Source: Acidimicrobiales bacterium
GTDB taxonomy: Bacteria; Actinomycetota; Acidimicrobiia; Acidimicrobiales; Ilumatobacteraceae
DNA: 8,763 nt
NCBI GenBank assembly: GCA_030833305.1
Contig: JAURHL010000077.1
Location: forward strand, 1 to 8,763
Direction of reading: 5' to 3'
Shown: in pieces, positions 1 through 7,647 of the stretch
How the letters are laid out: the number at the start of each line of letters is the position of its first letter
How positions within the stretch are numbered: position 1 is the stretch's first letter
Position numbers and translations under genes: made by a program
The notes under the pieces: model-generated
What the model saw: only the letters and a program-made list of their open reading frames with translations
Database searches by the model: none
Told to the model about the DNA's origin: nothing

Positions 1-839
1 TGCCCGCCGACCAGATGCCCGCCGCGGGAGCATTGAACTCGTTCCGGGGAAGCACGGCGCGCATGATCGGGCCGGCCATCGGCGGCTTTCTCATCGCGCT
101 GGGTGGCGTGGAGGCGGCGTATTTGTTCGACTTGGTGACGTTCGTCGTGAGTGCGTCGTTGATCTTCCGGTTGAACCGCGTGCCCAACGTTCGTGAGGAT
201 CACGGACATCCCTTGGAAGAGTTGCGACAGGCGTTCCGCTACGTGCGGACCCGGCGCGACATTCTGGGCACCTACATCTGCGACACGTTGGCGATGCTCT
301 TCGCGTTCCCCTTCGCTTTGTTCCCGTTCATCGCCGAGCAATACGACGCGACCTGGAGTCTCGGTGTGATGTACACGGCCCTGTCGGTGGGGGAGTTGAT
401 CGCTTCGACCACGTCGCGATGGTCGAAGCGTGTCGTTCATCATGGTCGATTCGTGCTCTTCGCCGGGATGGCGTGGGGTCTGGCCATCGGAGCCTCGGGT
501 TTGGTGGGCTCGATCTGGTGGGTGATGGGATGTCTGGTTTTCGCCGGGGCCGCCGACATGGTGAGCGGTTTGTTCCGCATGCTCATCTGGAACCTCACCA
601 TCCCCGACGAGTTGCGGGGGCGCATGGCCGGGATCGAATTGTTGTCGTACTCGATCGGTCCACAGTTGGGTCAGGTCCGGGCTTCCGTGACCGCACGTCT
701 CACGTCGGTTCGTGGTTCGCTGGTGATCGGTGGGTTGCTGTGCACGGGGGCGGTGGGTTCGATGCGGGGAGCGTTGCCCGAACTCTGGAATTACGACGTT
801 CGTACGCACCAACGGGCGACGGATTCGCTCGGCACCTAG
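1..839 (+). CDS. MFS transporter, C-terminal part (5' end outside window)
   Basis: This is the C-terminal two-thirds of a major facilitator superfamily permease, an integral inner-membrane secondary transporter, probably a drug or metabolite exporter of the EntS/MFS_3 type. The reading frame is already open at base 3 and continues the family pattern upstream of the ATG at 15, so that ATG is internal and the true start lies left of the window. About 278 residues are visible. Counting from the ATG at 15, hydrophobic segments fall near residues 18-30, 33-51, 88-107, 115-131, 145-180 and 232-250. The loop IPDELRGRMAG (197-207) followed by SYSIGPQLGQ is typical of this branch, as is the ending ALPELWNYD. 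The gene closes normally with TAG and shows no frameshift. The next gene begins about 20 bases downstream on the same strand, suggesting co-transcription. The family is confident; the substrate is unknown. Confidence 0.85.
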   Translation, partial: PADQMPAAGALNSFRGSTARMIGPAIGGFLIALGGVEAAYLFDLVTFVVSASLIFRLNRVPNVREDHGHPLEELRQAFRYVRTRRDILGTYICDTLAMLFAFPFALFPFIAEQYDATWSLGVMYTALSVGELIASTTSRWSKRVVHHGRFVLFAGMAWGLAIGASGLVGSIWWVMGCLVFAGAADMVSGLFRMLIWNLTIPDELRGRMAGIELLSYSIGPQLGQVRASVTARLTSVRGSLVIGGLLCTGAVGSMRGALPELWNYDVRTHQRATDSLGT

Positions 840-860
840 GCCGCTTGTCAGGCTGTGATC

Positions 861-1937
861 ATGAGGAACCTCGCCGATACGGTCACCTTCGCCCACGGTC
901 CCGCGATGTCCAACCGATTCATGTTGGCGCCACTGACGAACATGCAGAGTCACCCTGACGGCACGTTGTCCGACGAGGAGCATCACTGGCTCACCATGAG
1001 AGCCGGCGGTGGGTTCGGTCTCACCATGACCTGCGCGGCCCACGTGCAGCGCGTCGGTCAGGGCTTCCCCGGACAGTTGGGCACGTTCTCCGACGATCAC
1101 GTGTCCGGTCTGGCGCGACTGGCTCGGGACATCGTGGCGCGGGACAGTGTGGCGATCGTGCAACTGCACCATGCCGGCAACCGTTCACCCAAGGACCTGA
1201 TCGGCACCGATCCGGTGTGTCCGTCGGACGATCCCACCACCGGCGCGCGCGCGTTGTCCACGGCCGAAGTGGAGCAATTGTCCGAGGACTTCGTGGCCGC
1301 CGCGGTGCGTTGTCGAGATGCCGGATTCCACGGCATCGAATTGCACGGTGCCCACGGCTACATGATCTGCCAGTTCCTGTCGGCCGAGACGAATCGTCGA
1401 ACCGACGCGTATGGAGGTCCGCTCGTCAATCGCTCCCGACTCTTGCTCGACGTGATCGACGGAATCCGTGCCCGGTGCGGCGACGATTTTCAGATCGGTG
1501 TGCGTTTGTCGCCGGAGCGCTTCGGCATGGTGATCGACGAGAGTCGCGAGTTGTTCGGCTGGCTCGTCGATGGTGGCAAGGTCGACATGATCGACATGTC
1601 GTTGTGGGATTGCTTCGCCCACGCCAAGGACGAGTCGTGGGCCGACCGTCGCCTCATCGACGTGTTCGCCGAACTCCCTCGGGGGAAAGTGAGATTGGCG
1701 GTGGCCGGCAAGCTCTACGGCGGACCCGACATCACCCGGGCCATCGACGCCGGCGCCGACATCGTGGCCCTCGGTCGAGCCGCCATCTTGCACCACGATT
1801 TCCCGCGGTTGGTCGCCGCCGACCCGAACGTCATGATGCGCCCGCTCCCGGTCACCGCCGACGAGTTGCGAGCCGAAGGCTTGAGCGACGGCTTCGTGGG
1901 CTACATGCGCTCGTGGCCCGGCTTCGTGGCCGACTGA
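861..1937 (+). CDS. NADH:flavin oxidoreductase, Old Yellow Enzyme family
   Basis: This is a single-domain FMN-dependent ene-reductase of the Old Yellow Enzyme family. Members reduce activated C=C bonds with NAD(P)H in the cytoplasm. From the ATG at 861 it has 358 residues, the usual length for OYEs that lack the C-terminal Fe-S/FAD domains of dienoyl-CoA reductases. Visible landmarks are the N-terminal strand NRFMLAPLTNMQ (18-29), LHHAGNR (102-108), the active-site stretch IELHGAHGYM (159-168) with H162, H165 and Y167, then FLSAETNRRTDAYGG (172-186), and the C-terminal phosphate-binding strand GADIVALGRAAI. The His/His pair is the form seen in YqjM-like enzymes, but the N-terminal Cys of YqjM is absent. 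A GTG at 855 could also start the gene; I prefer ATG 861 because CAGG at 850-853 gives 7-base spacing. The physiological substrate cannot be inferred. Confidence 0.88.
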   Translation: MRNLADTVTFAHGPAMSNRFMLAPLTNMQSHPDGTLSDEEHHWLTMRAGGGFGLTMTCAAHVQRVGQGFPGQLGTFSDDHVSGLARLARDIVARDSVAIVQLHHAGNRSPKDLIGTDPVCPSDDPTTGARALSTAEVEQLSEDFVAAAVRCRDAGFHGIELHGAHGYMICQFLSAETNRRTDAYGGPLVNRSRLLLDVIDGIRARCGDDFQIGVRLSPERFGMVIDESRELFGWLVDGGKVDMIDMSLWDCFAHAKDESWADRRLIDVFAELPRGKVRLAVAGKLYGGPDITRAIDAGADIVALGRAAILHHDFPRLVAADPNVMMRPLPVTADELRAEGLSDGFVGYMRSWPGFVAD

Positions 1938-1947
1938 TCGTCGCGAC

Positions 1948-3813
1948 ATGATCCTCGTCGACGCTCAGGGTTTGGCCGCCTCGCGACCGAATCGCCCGCT
2001 GTTCGCCGATGTGTCGATCACCATCTCGGCGGGTGATCGGGTCGGCGTGGTGGGCATCAACGGCTGTGGCAAGAGCACGTTGCTGCGGATGGTCAGTGGC
2101 GAGATCGAACCATTCGCCGGAGTCGTGCGACGGGGTCGTGGCGCGCGCATCGGAGTCCTCGGGCAGAACCCGGTGTTGCCGGCGGGCACGGTTCGTGATG
2201 CGGCGATCGCGCTCTCCGGGTGTGCCACGCCGGAGATCTGGAGAGCCGAGGCCATGCTCGATCGCCTGGGAATGGCACCGTTGATCGCGCAACCCACCGA
2301 ACAGCTGTCGGGTGGACAACGCAAACGCGTGGCTCTGGCCGCCCTCCTCGCGGGGGACTGGGATGCCCTGATCCTGGACGAACCGACGAACCATCTCGAC
2401 CTCGATGCGATCCGGTACCTGGAGGAGTGGTTGGCGGCGTTCACCGGCGGCTTGTTGTTGGTCACCCACGACCGGCACGTGCTCGATCGGGTCACCACCA
2501 AGGTCCTGGAGATCGATCGCGGTCACGGCTACGTGCACGTTCCGACCGGGTGGAACGCCGGATCGGGGTACGCGGCGTATCTGGCCGGTCGCGTGGAGCG
2601 CGAGGAACAGGCCGCCGTCGCCGAACAGGTGCGGAAGAATCTCGCCCGCACCGAATTGGCCTGGCTGCGCCGGGGGGCACCGGCCCGAACGAGCAAGCCC
2701 AAGGCCCGCATCGCGGCCGCGACGAATCTGATCGACGCAAAAGCCGATGCTCCGGCTCGCGACGGCGATCTCGGTCTGGCGGCCAGTGAACGCCTCGGGG
2801 CGCAACGCCTGGGCTCCAAGGGGATCGAGTTGACCGGCGTCTCTTTCGCCTGGCCCGGCGGCGTCTCCGTTCTCGAACCCTTCGATCTCGTCCTCGAGCC
2901 GGGTGACCGAATCGGAATCGTGGGACCGAACGGTGCGGGCAAGAGCACGTTGCTCGACCTGATCGCCGGGCGGTTGTCCCCGACGGCGGGCGTCATCGAC
3001 ATCGGTCGAACGGTGAAAGTCGGCCACTACGACCAGTTGGGGCGCGAGCTGGACCCGACGAAGAAGGTCCGCGACGCGGTGGCCGGCGACAAAGGATCGC
3101 CGTCGATCGACGACGTGACGTTGATGAAGCGCTTCTGGTTCGACGGTGACGCTCAGTTCGCCGAGATCTCGACGCTGTCCGGTGGCGAACGTCGTCGGCT
3201 GCAGTTGCTGTTGACGTTGCTCGAGCAGCCGAACGTTTTGTTGCTCGACGAACCCACCAACGATCTGGATCTGGACACGCTGCGCGCCCTCGAGGACTTC
3301 TTGGACGACTGGCCCGGAATCGTGGTGACCGTCAGTCACGATCGTGCGTTCCTGGATCGCACCGTGTCCGACGTGTGGGCCCTCGACGGCCGGGGTGGTG
3401 TGCGGCCGGTGCGCGGCGGTGTGGCGGGTTGGCTGGCGACCCGGGCAGTCCCCGGGCAGACGGTCCCGAAGACGTCGTCGAGCAAACTCGCGTCGCCCAC
3501 AGCGATCGACCCCGACGCTCCGAGGAAGTCATCGGGCGAGGCTCGGCCGACCTCGGCGAAGTCCCCGAGCACGTTGAAGCGGCTGTTGGCGCAAGCGGAG
3601 AAGGCCCTCGATGCGGCGGTGTCCAAGCGCGACGGCGTGAGCTCGGAGTTGACGAGGGTCGCCTCCGGTTCGTCGTCGGATCACGCGCGGTTGGCGACGT
3701 TGAGCGAGCAGTTGGCCGCGGCGCAAACGGCGGTCGATGCCGCCGAGGAAAAGTGGATCGAGTTCGCGGCCGAAGTGGAGGCCCGAGGCATCGACGTCGA
3801 CGCGCGGGACTAG
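1948..3813 (+). CDS. uup: ABC-F family ATPase, Uup type
   Basis: This is a soluble duplicated ABC ATPase without membrane segments. ABC-F proteins act on the ribosome or, for Uup, have been linked to ribosome function and to DNA transactions affecting precise transposon excision. The 621 residues hold domain 1 with Walker A GINGCGKST (36-44), signature LSGGQ (120-124), Walker B LILDEPTNHLD (141-151) and switch His174. Domain 2 has GPNGAGKST (326-334), LSGGE (410-414), LLLDEPTNDLD (431-441) and His464. Between them is a charged linker containing WLRRGAPAR (239-247), which resembles the WIRQGIKAR region of E. coli Uup. The stretch GHYDQLGRELDP (359-370) also follows Uup. A Pro/Ser/Lys-rich linker (about 500-540) leads to a C-terminal coiled coil (about 541-612), the Uup-type nucleic-acid-binding tail. 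Both ATP sites look intact. It starts 10 bases after the oxidoreductase stop. The alternative is another ABC-F subfamily such as EttA or Ard-like, which normally lacks this tail. Confidence 0.85.
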   Translation: MILVDAQGLAASRPNRPLFADVSITISAGDRVGVVGINGCGKSTLLRMVSGEIEPFAGVVRRGRGARIGVLGQNPVLPAGTVRDAAIALSGCATPEIWRAEAMLDRLGMAPLIAQPTEQLSGGQRKRVALAALLAGDWDALILDEPTNHLDLDAIRYLEEWLAAFTGGLLLVTHDRHVLDRVTTKVLEIDRGHGYVHVPTGWNAGSGYAAYLAGRVEREEQAAVAEQVRKNLARTELAWLRRGAPARTSKPKARIAAATNLIDAKADAPARDGDLGLAASERLGAQRLGSKGIELTGVSFAWPGGVSVLEPFDLVLEPGDRIGIVGPNGAGKSTLLDLIAGRLSPTAGVIDIGRTVKVGHYDQLGRELDPTKKVRDAVAGDKGSPSIDDVTLMKRFWFDGDAQFAEISTLSGGERRRLQLLLTLLEQPNVLLLDEPTNDLDLDTLRALEDFLDDWPGIVVTVSHDRAFLDRTVSDVWALDGRGGVRPVRGGVAGWLATRAVPGQTVPKTSSSKLASPTAIDPDAPRKSSGEARPTSAKSPSTLKRLLAQAEKALDAAVSKRDGVSSELTRVASGSSSDHARLATLSEQLAAAQTAVDAAEEKWIEFAAEVEARGIDVDARD

Positions 3814-3822
3814 GTTGAGGCC

Positions 3823-5133
3823 ATGGGTGCGCCAACCGCCGGAGATTTCGCGGCGGCGATCTCCGCGGTTCGATCGACGGACACTCTGGCCATCCCGTTG
3901 GGCCCCGGTGTCCCGGGCGGATTCCTGCACGCGTTGGGCGACTCGACGGCCGCGGACCGGTTCGTCGACCTGAAGGTGTTCGGAGCGTTGTTGCCCGATC
4001 TTTATTCGCTGTTCACGCGACCGACCGTCCACCTGAAGAGCGGCTTCTTCGGGCCCGCGGAGCGGTTCCTGCGCGACACCGGTGCCGACGTGGATTTCGT
4101 TCCCGCCGATTTCCGCCGCTTCGAGACCGTCCTGCACCGTTTGAAACCTCGCGTGGTGGCCGTGGCCGGATCGATGCCCGAGGGGGGCCGGATCTCGCTC
4201 AGCCTGCACGCCGGGGCGTTCACCGACACCATCGCCGACGTGATCGCCGACGACGATCGGGTGCTCATCGTCGAGTGCAGCCCGAACTTTCCCCGAACGT
4301 TCGGGCTGGGCGCATACACGCACTCGGTGGCCATCGACGACGTCGACCACGTCGTGTATTCGGATCGGTCGCCGTTGAACCTGGCCGACGTGGTCCCGAA
4401 CGAGGCCGAACGGATCATCGCCGAGATCGCGGTCGGCTTCGTGCGCGACGGATGCACCATTCAGACGGGCATCGGTGGAATCCCCACGCAGGTGGCCGCG
4501 CGGTTGGCGAACGGCGACGGAGGCGATTACGGGATCCACTCGGAGATGTTCACGACGGGATTGATGCGATTGCACCAGTCCGGCAAGGTGACGAATCGCA
4601 AGGGCACCGAATTCGACGGTTTCTCGGTGACCACGTTCGCCGCCGGCGAGCCGGCCCTTTACGAGTGGCTCGACGGCAACCGCGACGTGCGATTCCTGCC
4701 GGTGGGCATCGTGAACTCGCCCGAGATCATCGCCCGCAACCGCGACATGGTGTCCATCAACGGTGCGATGGCCGTCGATCTGTCGGGGCAAGTCGTCGCC
4801 GACAGCATTCTCGGCAAACAGTTCTCGGGCATCGGGGGACACGAGGATTTCGTGTCGGGCCCGGGACTCTCGGACAACGGTCGCAGTCTCGTCTGTCTGC
4901 CGTCCACGTCGGTGGTGAACGGAAAGGTGGTCTCACGGATACTCGGTCGACTCCCGGAGGGAACGGTCGTGACCACACCGCGACATCAGGTGGACGTCGT
5001 CATCACCGAGTTCGGGGCCGCCGAGATTGCCGGCTTGTCGATCGCGGAACGGGCTCACGCATTGGCGCGCATCAGCCACCCCGATTTTCGTGACGAACTG
5101 TCGGCCACCGCCGATGTCTGGCCGAGCGACTGA
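3823..5133 (+). CDS. acetyl-CoA hydrolase/transferase family protein (4-hydroxybutyrate CoA-transferase-like)
   Basis: This is a cytoplasmic enzyme of the acetyl-CoA hydrolase/CoA-transferase family. Such enzymes pass CoA between acyl groups through a glutamyl-CoA intermediate, or hydrolyse acyl-CoA. At 436 residues it has the length of 4-hydroxybutyrate or butyrate:acetate CoA-transferases. Visible motifs are GIGGIPTQVA (216-225), IHSEMFTTG (238-246) with the probable catalytic Glu241, the oxyanion and CoA-binding loop FSGIGGHEDFVSGPGLSDNG (334-353), LPSTS (359-363), and the C-terminal signature DVVITEFGAAEIAGL followed by HPDFRDEL (419-426). The start ATG lies 9 bases after the ABC-F stop and has GAGG at 3817-3820 just upstream, so it should be co-transcribed with that gene. 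The donor and acceptor acids cannot be read from the sequence. Short-chain acid activation or fermentation-product recycling is a reasonable guess. All key residues appear present. Confidence 0.85.
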   Translation: MGAPTAGDFAAAISAVRSTDTLAIPLGPGVPGGFLHALGDSTAADRFVDLKVFGALLPDLYSLFTRPTVHLKSGFFGPAERFLRDTGADVDFVPADFRRFETVLHRLKPRVVAVAGSMPEGGRISLSLHAGAFTDTIADVIADDDRVLIVECSPNFPRTFGLGAYTHSVAIDDVDHVVYSDRSPLNLADVVPNEAERIIAEIAVGFVRDGCTIQTGIGGIPTQVAARLANGDGGDYGIHSEMFTTGLMRLHQSGKVTNRKGTEFDGFSVTTFAAGEPALYEWLDGNRDVRFLPVGIVNSPEIIARNRDMVSINGAMAVDLSGQVVADSILGKQFSGIGGHEDFVSGPGLSDNGRSLVCLPSTSVVNGKVVSRILGRLPEGTVVTTPRHQVDVVITEFGAAEIAGLSIAERAHALARISHPDFRDELSATADVWPSD

Positions 5134-5140
5134 GTCGGCC
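5120..5140. terminator. small GC hairpin at the convergent gene ends
   Basis: GGCCGA (5120-5125) and TCGGCC (5135-5140) form a perfect 6-base inverted repeat with a 9-base loop. The TGA stop of the CoA-transferase gene falls inside the loop. The repeat sits where two convergent operons meet across a 22-base gap, where a bidirectional stop would be useful. No T-run follows on either strand, so it is not a canonical intrinsic terminator, and a 6-base GC repeat can arise by chance in DNA this GC-rich. Termination may be Rho-dependent instead. Confidence 0.22.
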
Positions 5141-5155
5141 GTCGATCGTTCCGGA

Positions 5156-6622
5156 TCAGCGGGCCGTGACCATCGCATCGATGACGTCGTGCACCGAACC
5201 ACTCGCGAAACCGATGGCTTCGTCGTTGATGCCGAAGGGAACGACGAGATTGCCGTTGTGGATGGCCGCACCACAGGAGTAGACGACGTTGGGGACGTAT
5301 CCGTCGCGAGCGCCGTCGATGGGGGCGATCAGGGGAGCATCGAGATGTCCGATCATCCGCGTCGGGTCGTCGAGATCGAGCAGGATCGCCGAGATCGTGT
5401 AGCAACGCATCGGGCCGACCGAGTGGGTGAGAACCAACCATCCCGCATCCGTTTCCAGCGGAGAACCGCAGTTGCCCACCTGGAGCGCCTCCCAGGGATG
5501 TTCGGGCGTTTGCAGTCGAACCGGTGAGTCCCACGACTCGGGATGATCGGAGAACGCGACGTAATTGGACTCACCGTCATGACGTGACAGAGCCACGTAC
5601 TTGCCACCCACGAGACGGGGGAACAGGGCCAGTCCCTTTCCTCGTGCCGCCGAACCGGTCACGGGGAAGATGTCGAACGAGACGAAGTCACGGGTGTGGA
5701 ACATCTGCTGGGACACTTGTCGACCGTCGAAGGCCGTGTACGTGCCGAAGTATCCGAAGTCGCGATCGGACGAACGGAATTCGACCAGACGAAGATCCTC
5801 CATTCCGCGCCACTCGGCGGCCGAGTGGGGCCACAGGATGCGAACCGAAGGATCGGTCTCGCGGGGGAACGTCAGTGAGTAGCTGCGCTCGGCGATGGCG
5901 CGAAAACGATGAGCGGTTCCGTCGGCGTTGCGGTAGGTCTCACGGTCTTTCACCAGTCGGGCGATCTGGCGATCGAGATCGGCCGCGGAGAATTGGTCCG
6001 ACAGTCCGTCGAGCACGGAACGCGCGTCGTCGTCGAGGTCACCGAGGTGGCTGAGCAAGCCGGCGAAGGTCCGTTTGTGCAGATGCCCCTCGGTCTGCAG
6101 GCCGGGGTTCAAGGTGCGGCCCGGTGGGTCGACGCGCACCTCACCCGTCGCGTCGACGTGGACGGTTCGAAACCCGATGGAGGAGCGGTGGCCTTCGCTG
6201 ATGCCGCGAACGCTCATGATGAACGTCGCGGTTCCGTTCACGACGTTGGCGAAAGGAACGATCGACGGGTTCGTGAGAGCGGCGCCCTCCACGGCCACCT
6301 CGTTGGTGAAGAGCGCCCCGATCAGCATCAACCGATCCCGAGAGAGCGCCACCCGTCGGGGCATGCGTCCGGCCATGCGCTCGGCGTGCACCTCGAGCCA
6401 GTAGTCGAGGTCGCGGTGTCGGGGCCCGAACACCGCGGTGACGGCGTCGAGTTCGGCTCGGACCTCGGCTTCGGTGAGTCGCAGGGCGCGGTCCATCACC
6501 GCGCCCGCCCGCCCACTCGGTGAGCCGAAGTCCTCCTGGCCGGCGATGAAGAGGTGCAGCAGGGTCCGGGTGGGGTCCGGTCGCAGCACGGTCGTCGATC
6601 GCACGAGGAGTGCGTCGGTCAT
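5156..6622 (-). CDS. GH130-family glycoside phosphorylase/hydrolase-like protein, long form
   Basis: This belongs to the five-bladed beta-propeller GH130 family, whose known members phosphorolyse or hydrolyse beta-mannosides such as beta-1,4-mannosyl-glucose and beta-1,2-mannobiose. From the ATG at 6622 it has 488 residues. Visible signatures are LTNPSIVP (117-124), SVRGISEGHRSSIGFR (137-152), GMEDLRLVEF (273-282), matching the family GxEDPR block that carries the catalytic Asp (here D275), GLALFPRLVGGKY (330-342), SPLETDAGWLVLTHSVG (387-403), LLDLDDP (414-420) and GYVPNVVYSCG (441-451). There is no signal peptide, so it is probably cytoplasmic. It is longer than typical 300-400-residue GH130 enzymes because about 115 extra residues precede the NPS block. 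The ATG overlaps the upstream gene's stop as ATGA, which fixes the start; the open frame beyond it (to 6967) is arginine-rich and antisense-like. The exact substrate, and whether it acts as phosphorylase or hydrolase, is unknown. Confidence 0.8.
   Translation of the reverse strand: MTDALLVRSTTVLRPDPTRTLLHLFIAGQEDFGSPSGRAGAVMDRALRLTEAEVRAELDAVTAVFGPRHRDLDYWLEVHAERMAGRMPRRVALSRDRLMLIGALFTNEVAVEGAALTNPSIVPFANVVNGTATFIMSVRGISEGHRSSIGFRTVHVDATGEVRVDPPGRTLNPGLQTEGHLHKRTFAGLLSHLGDLDDDARSVLDGLSDQFSAADLDRQIARLVKDRETYRNADGTAHRFRAIAERSYSLTFPRETDPSVRILWPHSAAEWRGMEDLRLVEFRSSDRDFGYFGTYTAFDGRQVSQQMFHTRDFVSFDIFPVTGSAARGKGLALFPRLVGGKYVALSRHDGESNYVAFSDHPESWDSPVRLQTPEHPWEALQVGNCGSPLETDAGWLVLTHSVGPMRCYTISAILLDLDDPTRMIGHLDAPLIAPIDGARDGYVPNVVYSCGAAIHNGNLVVPFGINDEAIGFASGSVHDVIDAMVTAR
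6619..6622 (-). other. ATGA stop/start overlap between middle gene and GH130 gene
   Basis: On the minus strand the TGA ending the (alpha/alpha)6-like gene (6621-6619) shares two bases with the ATG starting the GH130-like gene (6622-6620). Only a weak AGGA lies about 12 bases upstream, so translation of the GH130 gene probably depends on ribosomes finishing the previous cistron. This decides the GH130 start. Confidence 0.85.
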
Positions 6623-7647
6623 GCCGGTGTGCGTTCCTGCAAGGTGGACAGCATGGCCAAGGTGGACTCGGCGCCCTGGTTCAGGTTCGGTCCGTTCGGA
6701 GTGAGTCCGTCGTAGCCCCCGAACGTGGCACGATCGAACATCTCGACTCCGAGATCGTTGTGGCCGCAGAACCAGCTCTGACACGCGTCGAAGTCGGCGG
6801 ACCATCGAGGATCGCCCGTGACGGAGAAGGCACGATGAGCGGCGTCGGCGAGGGCGGCCACTTCGATGGGCTGTTGATCGAATCCCGGGCCGGTGTCGCC
6901 GATCTTTCGACCCCCGACCGGGGTGACCGACAGATGTCCGTCGAACGTCTCGGTGAGAAAGAGCCAATCGAGCAACTCCAGACCGCGGGCGAGGTCGCGG
7001 GGTCGATTCAGCAGGTCACCCGATGCGATCAACACCTCGGGAATGACGGCGTTGGCGTAGGTGAGGGCGCGTTCGGGCCATGACCAGGCGCACGATTCGT
7101 GTTCGAGAACCGTTTCGGCGATGCGGTCGGCGGCCTCGGCGAGCACGTTGCGCGCGGAGTCGTTCGTCGGGTCGACTCCGAGGATCTCGGCCGCTCCGAG
7201 CGCGGCGAAACATCGCGCGCGTGTCCACGGAGAACTGACGTGGGACGACCTTTCGAAGGCCGTCCCACCCCGGTGACGGAGCAACGCGTCGGAACTGCGC
7301 GCCGCCGCGGTTCCGAAGGCCCACACCGCTCGACCCCAACAATCGTCCGTCGACGCATCGTCGGTCCAGCGGCGGGTGAAGGCCATGCGATTGCGCACGC
7401 GACCATCGGGATCCTGCGCATCGAGGACGAATCGCATCCCCAGATTGGCCAAGCTCTCCGAACCGCGGGTTCGGCCGGCGTCGCGGACCGCGAACATCAG
7501 CAAACGGGCGTTGTCATCGGTGCAGTAGCCATGGGCCAATCGGGGAACGGTCCCGTTCGCGTGTTCGAGGATTCCCCGCGAGTCGGCCAAGGTGAACAGA
7601 TGATCGAGTCGCATCGGTTGGCGAACGCCGTTGGCGATGGAGATCAT
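6619..7647 (-). CDS. conserved protein of unknown function, probable (alpha/alpha)6-barrel, glycosyltransferase-associated
   Basis: This 342-residue protein has no membrane segment or signal peptide. I recognise it only as the partner family found beside, and in my recollection sometimes fused to, GT4 glycosyltransferases, where it is often loosely labelled glycosyltransferase. Conserved-looking blocks are GILEHANGTVPRLAHGYCTDDNAR (residues 25-48, the acidic DD at 44-45), FTRRWTDDASTDDCWGRAVWAFG (90-112), WSWPERALTYANAVIPEVLI (188-207), GFDQQPIEVAAL (255-266), WFCGHNDLG (292-300) and NLNQGAESTL (321-330). Repeated helical segments with buried Trp and acidic residues suggest an (alpha/alpha)6 toroid like those of several glycoside hydrolases and sugar epimerases; this fold is inferred. 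The start is ATG 7647, overlapping the upstream stop as ATGA. An in-frame extension to 7722 would run deep into the glycosyltransferase gene. It may bind, trim or isomerise the glycan made by its neighbours, and no catalytic activity can be assigned. Confidence 0.75.
   Translation of the reverse strand: MISIANGVRQPMRLDHLFTLADSRGILEHANGTVPRLAHGYCTDDNARLLMFAVRDAGRTRGSESLANLGMRFVLDAQDPDGRVRNRMAFTRRWTDDASTDDCWGRAVWAFGTAAARSSDALLRHRGGTAFERSSHVSSPWTRARCFAALGAAEILGVDPTNDSARNVLAEAADRIAETVLEHESCAWSWPERALTYANAVIPEVLIASGDLLNRPRDLARGLELLDWLFLTETFDGHLSVTPVGGRKIGDTGPGFDQQPIEVAALADAAHRAFSVTGDPRWSADFDACQSWFCGHNDLGVEMFDRATFGGYDGLTPNGPNLNQGAESTLAMLSTLQERTPA
7644..7647 (-). other. ATGA stop/start overlap between glycosyltransferase and middle gene
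   Basis: On the minus strand the TGA ending the glycosyltransferase (7646-7644) overlaps the ATG of the next gene (7647-7645). No convincing ribosome binding site precedes the ATG, which favours translational re-initiation. It is the same arrangement as at the next junction downstream, so all three proteins are likely made in linked amounts. Confidence 0.85.

Noticed and set aside
419..958. Plus-strand open frame of 179 codons overlapping the MFS and oxidoreductase genes
   Set aside because: It is an out-of-frame shadow with Arg/Gly/His-rich composition; both overlapping genes keep family motifs throughout.
2068..2954. Identical 17-base repeat at 2068-2084 and 2938-2954
   Set aside because: Both copies encode the Gly-Lys-Ser-Thr-Leu-Leu of the two Walker A motifs. 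This reflects domain duplication and codon preference in the ABC-F gene, not a mobile or regulatory repeat.
1852..3339. Open frame of 495 codons on the minus strand opposite the oxidoreductase and ABC-F genes
   Set aside because: It lies antisense to two genes with clear motifs, is rich in Arg/Gly/Gln/His, and shows no recognisable domain. Long antisense frames are common in GC-rich DNA.
3529..4842. Open frame of 437 codons on the minus strand opposite the CoA-transferase gene
   Set aside because: It is antisense to a gene with intact family motifs, has low-complexity Arg/His/Gly-rich composition and overlaps almost all of the real gene.
6623..6967. In-frame N-terminal extension of the GH130-like protein
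   Set aside because: The extension is Arg/Ser-rich, lies inside the coding region of the upstream gene and has no domain. The ATG at 6622 forms an ATGA overlap and begins protein-like sequence.
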